Positions 19,101 to 25,806 of a stretch of DNA of 49,474 bases are shown piece by piece (the stretch's first letter is position 1; each line of letters opens with the position of its first letter). A program made the translations under genes and the position numbers. Under the pieces are notes generated by a model. It worked only from the letters and a program-made list of their open reading frames with translations. It did no database searches and was not told where the DNA came from. Source of the DNA: Tychonema sp. LEGE 06208 (GTDB lineage Bacteria; Cyanobacteriota; Cyanobacteriia; Cyanobacteriales; Microcoleaceae); the NCBI RefSeq assembly GCF_015207505.1, contig NZ_JADEWT010000035.1, forward strand, positions 1-49,474, read 5' to 3'.

Positions 19101-20584
19101 ACTCGACCAATTGTCAACCGGAATTGGCTGGGAAGCGAGTCTTGATTGTCGATGACAATGCTACCAACCGCCAAATTTTGACTCAGCAGGCTCAGTCTTG
19201 GGGAATGGTGCCTAGAGCTTCAGCTTCGGCTCGTTTGGCTTTAGATTGGCTCGCTGCTAAAGAGGCGTTTGATTTTGCAGTTTTGGATATGCAAATGCCG
19301 GAAATGGACGGGTTGGCTTTAGCCGCGGAAATTCGCCAGTATCCTGATTACGAAAAGTTGCCCTTAGTGATGCTAACTTCGATCGGCCTATCAGAAATTA
19401 ACTGCTCTGCAGTTGATGTGAATTTTGCTGCTTTTTTGAACAAACCGATTAAACAATCTCAGTTTTACAATGTTTTAATCAATATTTTTGGGGAACCGCA
19501 AGTCACTGAAATGAGAGGGCCGCGTACTAGCGGGGCTTTCCTCCAAAGCATACCAGTGCTGGCAGATAACTTACCGCTGCGGATTCTGTTGGCGGACGAT
19601 CATTTGGTGAATCAGAAGGTGGCTTTGCAAATTTTGCAGCGGATGGGCTATCGCGCGGATGTGGCGGGAAACGGGATCGAAGTGCTCGCAGCTTTGCACC
19701 GCCAGCCTTACGACTTGGTGTTGATGGATGTGCAAATGCCGGAAATGGACGGTTTGGAAGCTACCCGCCTCATCCGCGAGCAATTTTCAGAGGGTTTTAC
19801 CTTAGAAAATTCCACTGAAGAATCCGAAGTTTCTGAAACTGAGGAACAATCTAACAATCCCAAATCCCAAATCCCAAATCTAAAATCGACTAACCCTTGG
19901 ATTGTGGCGATGACAGCAAATGCGATGCAGGGCGATCGCGAAGAGTGCATGGCTGCGGGGATGGACGATTATTTGAGCAAGCCGATCGCCATTGAGGAGT
20001 TGGTTCGAGCTTTGAAGGCGTGTAAATCTCGATCGCGCCCAGAGTGCGATCGCCCGGTGCCGATTGTTTGTGTAAACTCGCAGATTGAACAGATCGGAGA
20101 AACGAGTGAATTAGAAGTGCGATCGAATGCGATTGTTGCGGAAAATGCACAACAGACAATTTCCAATTCGAGCGCAGTTGTCGGGTTTGGTGAATCAAAT
20201 CTCGATCGGGCTTTGTTAGAAAGTCCCGATTGTCTGAGTGCCAAGATTATAGAAGGATTGCGAGATGTCGAAGCTTTAGAGGAGGCGATCGAGATTTACC
20301 TCGAAACAGCTCCCGAACTGCTGCGAGGCATCTCTACGGCCGTCAGGAGCGCCGATCCGCTGGCTTTGCGGCGAGATGCTCACTCTTTGAAATCGATTAG
20401 CGGTACTCTCGGTGCTTTTGGCTTGTTTAAGCTGTGCGAGCAACTCGAAATCATGGGCCGCATCGGAATACAAGCCAACCAAGCTTTACCTGCTCCAGCT
20501 TGCGAGCTTTTAAAACAAGTTGAGGCCGAGTATCAAAGAGTTGAGGCGGCGTTGAAAATGGAAATGCAATATGTTGATGGGTAA
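16151..20584 (+). CDS. CHASE4-HAMP-PAS-GAF hybrid histidine kinase with two receivers and HPt
   Basis: A 1,477-residue membrane sensor kinase with a full internal phosphorelay. TM1 is 8-30. An extracytoplasmic CHASE4-like sensor with the YAEWDDTYSFV motif (67-77) runs to about 285, and TM2 is 292-316. HAMP follows (317-370), then PAS/PAC (376-495) and GAF (505-662). HisKA has H694 in ATMSHEIRTPMNG. The ATPase motifs are NLLSNAVKF (807-815), DTGIGI (861-866) and GTGLGL (891-896). Receiver 1 (996-1110) has D1046, receiver 2 (1143-1288) has D1193, and the HPt domain has H1411 in DAHSLKSISGTLGA. The arrangement is BarA-like. Two insertions are unusual: about 45 residues between GGRMWVESMG and GSTFYF in the ATPase domain, and about 38 residues in receiver 2 (1211-1249) that include repeat-derived NPKSQIPNLKS. 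The G-rich GAGGGGGGCG before ATG 16151 may serve as the ribosome-binding site. The ligand is unknown. Confidence 0.9.
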   Translation: MQLRKKTLLIIGAALVSLILVLYATASTILLHDFQNLEAQYVRQDVARALDALDDDLSNLDTSAQDYAEWDDTYSFVDTQNEAFVKSNFVDSTFTSLRLNLLLVLDSSGQTIFSKGFDRKSQTEVPIPESLKQQLIEALLEPSTPQGDRDRAKAGVITLPEARLLISSRPIVNSNAQGPPRGTLVLGRYLDSSEIGLLSELTHLSVDFRLPSLDFKLGSANYSKPGAKAIARSIQDLDKIKISNLKSVEILVEPVSDNVVAGYALIRDLRGNLALLLRVEADRIIYRQGQATLGLFTLSILAVGLVFSAIALLLLENLVLARLADLSTSVSNIAANGDPDLRVHMSGKDELASLAGAINTMLEALSNSQVERLESEDRYRLMAENSTDMITRHNPEGVFLYVSPASRALLGYEPSELVGASPNHYFHPDDLEAISKAHSKVLALPVTYTVSYRIRRKDGKYIWFETTSRTIRDPETGLVQEIIGISRDISVRKQTEQELRESESAIKALYQVTSAPRTDPEGRLFTFDLRLQELLEMGCRQLGMSVGILSRIQGDKYQIVAVECPDGSIEKAQIYDLEKTFCGTTVMAKEPMYFESARFAALCFNTEDPAFKIEAYMGIPVTVTGEVYGTLCFLSPTPLTEPFRVVDRELVKLMGQWVGSELERQQTGVDLAKARDEALAATKAKSEFLATMSHEIRTPMNGVIGMTGLLLDTCLTREQRDFVETIRSSGDALLTLINDILDFSKIESGKLDLEEHPFDIRTCIEESLDLVATKAAQKKLELGYLIDRSVPTMAIGDSTRLRQILINLLSNAVKFTATGEVVVSVTAKKISVPPNPTEPPEINGEPLAINQAYEIQFAVKDTGIGIRGDRMDRLFKSFSQVDSSTSRNYGGTGLGLAISKRLAEMMGGRMWVESMGCIAGKPPVDFKATAFDVEWGDSCEIAEKYCSVKSALSTKPIDQNPPSAGSTFYFSTIVRGCKSSLSVNSTNCQPELAGKRVLIVDDNATNRQILTQQAQSWGMVPRASASARLALDWLAAKEAFDFAVLDMQMPEMDGLALAAEIRQYPDYEKLPLVMLTSIGLSEINCSAVDVNFAAFLNKPIKQSQFYNVLINIFGEPQVTEMRGPRTSGAFLQSIPVLADNLPLRILLADDHLVNQKVALQILQRMGYRADVAGNGIEVLAALHRQPYDLVLMDVQMPEMDGLEATRLIREQFSEGFTLENSTEESEVSETEEQSNNPKSQIPNLKSTNPWIVAMTANAMQGDREECMAAGMDDYLSKPIAIEELVRALKACKSRSRPECDRPVPIVCVNSQIEQIGETSELEVRSNAIVAENAQQTISNSSAVVGFGESNLDRALLESPDCLSAKIIEGLRDVEALEEAIEIYLETAPELLRGISTAVRSADPLALRRDAHSLKSISGTLGAFGLFKLCEQLEIMGRIGIQANQALPAPACELLKQVEAEYQRVEAALKMEMQYVDG
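19850..19890 (+). repeat. Dispersed AAATCCC/AAATCTA repeat inside a receiver domain
   Basis: The DNA AATCCCAAATCCCAAATCTA encodes NPKSQIPNLK within the loop of receiver 2 of the hybrid kinase. The same kind of low-complexity repeat occurs outside genes (ATTTGAGATTTGAGATTTGG around 24370-24396; TTTAGAT runs at 3936 and 42605). Confidence 0.6.
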
Positions 20585-20595
20585 GTAGCAGGACA

Positions 20596-20662
20596 TACAG
20601 CGGTTCTCAGAAAGATGAGGTGCCGCTGGGCATAGTACCTCATCTTTCTGAGAAAAGCTATA
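20596..20662. repeat. Minimal copy of the TATAGC element with one GGGCATA
   Basis: The left arm 20596-20621 (TACAGCGGTTCTCAGAAAGA, then TGAGGT) and right arm 20637-20662 are nearly perfect inverted repeats around a short centre with exactly one GGGCATA. It lies 12 bp after the stop of the hybrid kinase and may also act as a terminator-like hairpin. Confidence 0.8.
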
Positions 20663-20668
20663 CATATT

Positions 20669-20929
20669 ATGGATTACAATCTAATTGCTAAAATAGTAAT
20701 ATTCTCTGTATCAATACCTTGTACTTTTTACCTTGCTTACGCTGCGAAAGTAGCCCTCAATCTCAACCTCGATCTATTCGGGGCAGGGCACACTCCTGCT
20801 AAGTTAGAAAAGCTATCCGGTGGCATAATTAAATGTAAGTGGTTCCCTAATCCTCACCACTGCCCCGGACACAATCATGTTAAATATTCAATCCCGGACG
20901 CATCAAAACCCAATAAACCGGGTTTGTGA
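20669..20929 (+). CDS. Small single-TM hypothetical protein
   Basis: An 86-codon frame with one clear hydrophobic segment (about 7-29, IVIFSVSIPCTFYLAYAAKVA) and a short C-terminal tail holding CKWFPNPHHCPGHNH, a Cys/His cluster that could bind a metal. It starts six bases after a MITE-like repeat and has no recognisable ribosome-binding site. The end of the frame overlaps an AAACCGGGTTTGTGA repeat. It could be a genuine small membrane protein, a fragment or a chance frame; no family is recognised. Confidence 0.4.
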   Translation: MDYNLIAKIVIFSVSIPCTFYLAYAAKVALNLNLDLFGAGHTPAKLEKLSGGIIKCKWFPNPHHCPGHNHVKYSIPDASKPNKPGL

Positions 20930-20989
20930 TGGCTTTTGTGTGCTGCAATCAAATTTTCTGGTAAAAAACCGGGTTTGTGACTGGCAAAC

Positions 20990-22651
20990 TTATTTTCGTG
21001 TTACCAAAACCCAATCCTCGGCTGTTTTTACAACCTCAGCATTCTGCAAATCTAGATGTTTGAGGACAGGTTTTTCTAACAGAAAATAAGGTTGCGGGAG
21101 AGATTGCCATTTCTGTTTCAGTGTAGGCGCGTCGGCGACAATAACTTGCCTCTGGCTGTAAAAATTCAGCGACGGACGCGGGAGGCGGTGAGAAGTAAAG
21201 ACTTCTTGGCCGATGGGCGTTCCTTCGCGGACAATTTGGGCGATCGGCTTAACCGGATAATCCTCCGCCAGTTCCCAAACCCAGTTGTCGGAAGCGACAA
21301 ATACCAACAGCGAGACGTAAGTTCCCCAAATTAAAACTAATAAAAATTGTCTGTCTTTGTTGTGCAGCAACACGGCCGCCAGTGTCATTGTCAAAGCTAC
21401 AAACATCATCATTAACTGCAAATCTTGCTGGTGGGATACAATTTGTCCCCCAATCGGTATTAAGCCGCTAAAGTACACGCAACCGACTACAGCCACCACC
21501 GCCAGTATTGCCAAAATTGCAGGATGAGGCAAAAAAGATATAGCATCAAAACGTTCTTCTGCTTCATCTTTGATCGGCTCTGGCGGCAGCGACATTTGCT
21601 CCCAAACTTCCGCGAAATAACTGCCAACGGCTAAAGCAAAAGCTGGATAAATTGGCAAAACATACCAAGGCAATTTCGTATTCATCACAGAAATAGCCAG
21701 CAGATATACTCCTGTCCAAACTAAGACTAATTTCGGCCCGGGAAAATTGCGATTTTCCCAACTAAAATACAGCCCTTGCAGATAAAATAACTGCCACGGC
21801 CAAGCTGATTCTAAAATTTCTAAAAGATAATACCAGGGCGGGCCGTTGTGATTGCTTACTGGTTCCCAAATGCGCCGGAAAGATTGGTTTAGCAAGTTGG
21901 CGTTGATGAAATCTTGGCCGTAGTGCAGCCATTGGGCAAAATACCAACCAGCTACGGGGAAAGTTCCGATCGCCAATCCGCCCCAAAGATACCCAGAAGT
22001 GAGGAGTCGCGGGGTATCCCAAACCAGGAAAACTAAGCCGATCGCGCCCAGCAGCAGCCCCAACATCACGCCCTTAGTCAAACAAATGAGTCCGAACCCG
22101 ATCCCCGCCCCCAAGGCGTAGCGCAAGTCGCGGCGCGATCGCAACAAACACCACATCGATGCCAGCAAAAAACACAAAACTGCTCCGTCTAACATCGCCA
22201 AACGTCCGTGCCGCACTACCGGAAGCAGCGTCAGATAAACGAGAGCCGAAAAAATGGCGATCGAGCGCTGCGGATACAACTCCCGCCCAATGGCGTAAAG
22301 CATGGGCACAGAAGCCGCCGTCAGCATCGCCGGTACCAACCTCGCCGTCAATTCGCTGACGCCGAAGTTGGCAAAACACAGCCCGATCAGCCAGTGTACC
22401 AGCGGCGGTTTGTTGAAATAAGGCATAGAGTCGATCGTCGGATACAGCCAATTTAAATTGCCGCGCCAAATTTCCCGACTTACCAGCCCAGCAATCCCTT
22501 CATCCCAATCCCGCAACGCCGGGCCGCCGAGATTGAGCCCGAAAATTAGCACCGCAGCCAACAGCAAAGCCAGCATCCACAGTTTGTCTGTCAAGCTGTC
22601 ATTGAAGCGAGTTTTCGGTTTACCTACCGAGAATGGAAAGATTTTTGACAT
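20990..22651 (-). CDS. GT39/ArnT-like polyprenyl-phosphate glycosyltransferase
   Basis: A 553-residue integral membrane protein of the PMT/ArnT superfamily (glycosyltransferase 39/83 type) with about 12 hydrophobic segments. The signature is ALRDWDEGIAG (45-55) in the first extracytoplasmic loop after TM1. Its Asp-Glu pair (D50/E51) matches the catalytic and metal-binding acidic pair of this family. FNKPPLVHWL (74-83) is the next conserved block (compare NKPPLYYWL in ArnT). The last 100 residues form a soluble C-terminal domain. The enzyme should transfer a sugar from a polyprenyl-phosphate carrier to a lipid or protein on the outer face of the membrane; the acceptor is unknown. It is transcribed divergently from the gene at 22843 across a 191-bp spacer and converges on the small ORF at 20669. 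Confidence 0.86.
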   Translation of the reverse strand: MSKIFPFSVGKPKTRFNDSLTDKLWMLALLLAAVLIFGLNLGGPALRDWDEGIAGLVSREIWRGNLNWLYPTIDSMPYFNKPPLVHWLIGLCFANFGVSELTARLVPAMLTAASVPMLYAIGRELYPQRSIAIFSALVYLTLLPVVRHGRLAMLDGAVLCFLLASMWCLLRSRRDLRYALGAGIGFGLICLTKGVMLGLLLGAIGLVFLVWDTPRLLTSGYLWGGLAIGTFPVAGWYFAQWLHYGQDFINANLLNQSFRRIWEPVSNHNGPPWYYLLEILESAWPWQLFYLQGLYFSWENRNFPGPKLVLVWTGVYLLAISVMNTKLPWYVLPIYPAFALAVGSYFAEVWEQMSLPPEPIKDEAEERFDAISFLPHPAILAILAVVAVVGCVYFSGLIPIGGQIVSHQQDLQLMMMFVALTMTLAAVLLHNKDRQFLLVLIWGTYVSLLVFVASDNWVWELAEDYPVKPIAQIVREGTPIGQEVFTSHRLPRPSLNFYSQRQVIVADAPTLKQKWQSLPQPYFLLEKPVLKHLDLQNAEVVKTAEDWVLVTRK

Positions 22652-22842
22652 AAGGAATGACCGTTTAAGATTTTCGATTTTAGATTAAAGAATTGAAGAA
22701 TTGGGAATCACTTATAAATTCAGGGTTGGGATCGTGGGCTAGGGTGCTTGGATGCTTTTGGGAAACTCGGCTTAAAAGAATTTTTCGCGTCCCAAACAGA
22801 AGGTAAACTTAGACAGCAGTTATTGGCGACAAGGAAAATACC

Positions 22843-24336
22843 ATGAACTTACCTGTAATTATAGATATCATAATTGGCCTAGTGTTTATTTACCTGACTT
22901 TAAGCTTGCTAGCTTCAGAAATTCAGGAACTGATTGCTACTGTTTTGCAATGGCGGGCGGAACATTTAAAGAAGTCGATCGAAGTGCTAATTTCTAACGG
23001 CAGCGACGCGGCCAAAGAGCCGCTGCAATTTCAGCGAGTCGAACAATTTGCTAATGCGCTCTACGCTAATCCGATTATCAAGGATTTGAATCAGGGAGCC
23101 AAAGGGATTTTCTCCCAAGGATTTCGACTTATTACGCACCTTATGGGTGATTTGTACCGCCTGCTGACTCGCACCAAGAATGTTTTCGGCAATCAATCAA
23201 CAGGGCCTTCTTATATTCCACCAGAGAGTTTTTCTGCTAGCCTTTTGGATACTTTAAAAATTTCTAATTCAATCCGAGCGATATCTAAAGCCAGATTGGA
23301 AAGATTTAAAGATTTACAATTGGCACAAATTCAAGCAATTAGCAATCATTTGAATCTGCCGGAGTCTGCAAAATCGATTGTTGAACAACAATTTAGCTGG
23401 TTGACGGCGGAGTTTAATCGGGTTGTTGAAGATTATAAAAAAGATTTGACGAGTTTGAACAACAGTTTGGAGCGGATGTCGGAAAAACTAGAATTTTATA
23501 TTAATGATTCTCAGGTTTATCTGCCAGAAACTGAGCTAGGAGGGAGAGATTTTCAAAGACAGATGGCATTTATTAAGGCTAGTTTTGATAGCGAATACGA
23601 GCGGGAGGCGCTGCGATCGCAACTGGAACCGAGTTTGAGCAATCTGTTAAATAGTGTGAGGAACTTTAAAAAAACTCAGGATAGGGTAGCAGAAATTATG
23701 GAGGAGCAAGAAAACGGTTTGATGTACCAAGAAATTCAAGAAATTTTGAGCATTATGCCAGAATCTTTGAAACGCAGCCTTTCTATTTTAGCGCAGCGTG
23801 CTGAAAAAGGCGGCGGAGATAGTCAAGAGCAGTTGCAGCGGTTTCAGCAAGAAATTGAAACTTGGTTCGACCAATCGATGCAGCGTGCTTCCGGCGTTTA
23901 CAAGCGAAATGCTAGAGGGGTGGCGATTTTGCTCGGAACTACGATCGCGATTGCTGCTAATGCTGATAGCATTCATATTGTTAATCGGTTGTCGAAGGAT
24001 TCGATGCTGCGATCGACTGTTAATTTGTATGCTCAGCAGTTGGTAGAAAAAAACGCTAAGACTAAATTAGATAATTTAACCGGTCTTAGGCAAGTTCAGC
24101 AGGATGTCGATCGAGCTTTGGATAATGTAGCTCTACCTTTGGGATGGAGCGAACCGAACAGGTTAGAAATAGACGCGCAGGGTAATTTATTGTTGCCGGC
24201 TTTTATGGCAAAATTGCTTGGTTGGATCTTGAGCGGCGTAGCTATTTCAATGGGAGCTAGTTTTTGGTTCGATGCGCTCAACAAGATTGTTAATATTCGC
24301 AATTCAGGGAAAAAACCGCCATCTACTGACGACTGA
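22843..24336 (+). CDS. Conserved membrane protein of unknown function
   Basis: The 497-residue protein has an N-terminal anchor (about 5-25, IIDIIIGLVFIYLTLSLLAS) followed by EIQELIATVLQWRAEHLKKS. A long helical, partly coiled-coil cytoplasmic stretch spans about 150-345. A second hydrophobic segment is near 357-376 and a third near 457-478. It ends in ASFWFDALNKIVNIRNSGKK, a conserved C-terminal block in otherwise uncharacterised bacterial membrane proteins. No catalytic motif is visible. AAGGA (22831-22835) with a 7-base spacing supports the ATG. The topology suggests a scaffold or a partner of another membrane protein; this is inference only. Confidence 0.8.
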   Translation: MNLPVIIDIIIGLVFIYLTLSLLASEIQELIATVLQWRAEHLKKSIEVLISNGSDAAKEPLQFQRVEQFANALYANPIIKDLNQGAKGIFSQGFRLITHLMGDLYRLLTRTKNVFGNQSTGPSYIPPESFSASLLDTLKISNSIRAISKARLERFKDLQLAQIQAISNHLNLPESAKSIVEQQFSWLTAEFNRVVEDYKKDLTSLNNSLERMSEKLEFYINDSQVYLPETELGGRDFQRQMAFIKASFDSEYEREALRSQLEPSLSNLLNSVRNFKKTQDRVAEIMEEQENGLMYQEIQEILSIMPESLKRSLSILAQRAEKGGGDSQEQLQRFQQEIETWFDQSMQRASGVYKRNARGVAILLGTTIAIAANADSIHIVNRLSKDSMLRSTVNLYAQQLVEKNAKTKLDNLTGLRQVQQDVDRALDNVALPLGWSEPNRLEIDAQGNLLLPAFMAKLLGWILSGVAISMGASFWFDALNKIVNIRNSGKKPPSTDD

Positions 24337-24689
24337 TACATTTACGCGCGCCACAGACTCTCATAAAATTTGATATTTGAGATTTGAGATTTGGGATAGG
24401 AGCGATCGCCAAAGGCTTTGCAGGACGGGCTACCGAGTGGTATTCTGACTTGAAAGTGGTGTTACCTACAGGATACAGAAACCATCGGTAATTACGGGCC
24501 ACTCGGCAATTCGGGAAAATACAAAAAATATAAATTCCGTGCGATCGCGGATGGCAGCGCCAAACAGATGGGCGAAACTAATAAAAGGGTGACATGGAGA
24601 CGAGCAACACAAACAAGGTCGCTGCCAGTTTCCTGTGATTTGACTCCCAGGGTGTATCTACCGTTCAACACCCTTTTGGAGGAAGGAAA
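24337..24689. other. Spacer with repeats and leader of the decayed DUF4347 gene
   Basis: A TTTGAGA run at about 24370-24396 is followed by unremarkable sequence. From 24612 (AAACAAGG) to the ATG at 24690 the sequence resembles the leader of the intact gene at 25807. Confidence 0.5.
24646..24662 (+). promoter_or_regulatory. Conserved leader motif of DUF4347 genes (copy A)
   Basis: CCCAGGGTGTATCTACC, shared with 25763-25779 (CCAGGGATGTATCTACC) and, more divergently, 29951-29964 (CAGGTGAATCTACC). Each copy is 28-35 bp before the start codon. It could be part of the promoter or of the 5' leader RNA. Confidence 0.5.
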
Positions 24690-25178
24690 ATGTTCACTTT
24701 TTTGACAGAAACCAATCCTGCCTCGGAATACTCAAATGTCCCATCCAAAAGCTGTCTATTTAACGATTCCAGCATTAATTCTGGGGGATATTTTATTTCT
24801 GAGATTTTGATGGCGCTGGCATTAATTTTCGTCGAGTTTAGTCGCTGTAATGGCATCGAGCAAGTTACCTCGGCACTGCAAAAATATGCCTCTATCTTTG
24901 GAGAGATTGACAAATTTTGGACAATTTCTAGGAGCACTTCCGATTACCTAGAACCGTGCAAAAGCCAATTGCCAACACTCCAGAAAATACTCGCCCCCGA
25001 AGAAACCGGGTTTTTTCACCGAATCTGCAGGTGCCCAGCAAGTATTTTGGTACAGTTGCCGATCGACAACAGCGGATTAGCTTCGTTATATACATTCGGT
25101 AACTGCACGGCGGGCGATTCTCTTCGGGAATCGCCCGCAATTAACCCATACTTAATATTAGACTGTTTTGAATGTTAG
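24690..25178 (+). pseudogene. Decayed DUF4347-protein gene (N-terminal fragment)
   Basis: The 162-codon frame aligns with the N-terminus of the neighbour at 25807. NGIEQVTSALQKYASIFGEI matches [20 protein letters not shown], and CKSQLPTLQKILAPE matches [15 protein letters not shown]. The HIISHGSSG motif has become WTISRSTSD, losing the conserved His-Gly. Soon after LAPE the frame runs into GAAACCGGGTTTTTTCACCG (25004-25023), a dispersed repeat, and similarity ends. There is no beta-helix, linker or RTX part. The ribosome-binding site (TTGGAGGAAGG) and ATG are intact, so a short protein may still be made. I read it as a disrupted paralogue in a tandem family; a purpose-made short variant is the less likely alternative. 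Confidence 0.68.
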
Positions 25179-25268
25179 TAAATGCCACAACAAAATCGGA
25201 ATTTGTGTTTGAGATTATTTTTTAATTGTCTGAATTATTCAAAATGAATCATATAACTAATCTTGAAT

Positions 25269-25371
25269 AATATCAATTTTAGTTACACTCATACATGATG
25301 TTAACAGTCAACAGTCAACAGTTAACAGTCAACAGTGAATTTACTATTCCGATGAAGAGAGGATTTGATAT
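25269..25371. repeat. MITE-like element with CAACAGT core (second copy)
   Basis: The flanks are nearly identical to 15184-15301 (ACACTCATACATGATGTTAA on the left, ACTATTCCGATGAAGAGAGG on the right). The core is shorter, about five heptads. Confidence 0.7.
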
Positions 25372-25558
25372 AATTAGAGAAAATAGACATTCCAATAATT
25401 GTGAATTTGGGAGAATGCTTGCTTTTAACAGACTTTTTAGGAGAATTATAGTACAGCTATAGACGGGAGATTGCCATCTCAGTCTGGAGCAAATTACCCT
25501 GAAACCCATCCCCCAATGCCTGTAATTATCGGTATCCCCAGCCAAATAAGGCTAAAAG

Positions 25559-25588
25559 AATCCTGCTAAAAAAAGCAGGATTTTTTTT
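25559..25588 (+). terminator. Rho-independent terminator
   Basis: A 9-bp stem (AATCCTGCT / AGCAGGATT) with an A6 loop is followed by eight T. It lies 380 bp after the decayed DUF4347 frame and 219 bp before the intact one, insulating the latter. Confidence 0.82.
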
Positions 25589-25762
25589 GTATTTCCGATA
25601 TTTGTGTTATCTCTTGCTAGCAATTGCGAGCAAAAATCCGGTTGACTACAAGTAGAACCCAGTGGAGCCCGGAAAAAAAAAAATTAAATAATTATTCAAA
25701 AATTGTTGTGCTTTTAAATATTCAATGTTAATATGTATTCAAACAAGGCTGATAAGATTACT

Positions 25763-25779
25763 CCAGGGATGTATCTACC
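25763..25779 (+). promoter_or_regulatory. Conserved leader motif of DUF4347 genes (copy B)
   Basis: CCAGGGATGTATCTACC, 27 bp before the ATG at 25807. Upstream AAACAAGG (25741) is also shared with copy A. Confidence 0.5.
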
Positions 25780-25806
25780 AATAACGCCCATAATGGAGTA
25801 TCAAAT

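Noticed and set aside
24690..25178. Independent functional gene for a 162-residue protein
   Set aside because: Alignment with the neighbouring DUF4347 domain, loss of the SHG motif and a repeat at the breakpoint favour decay.
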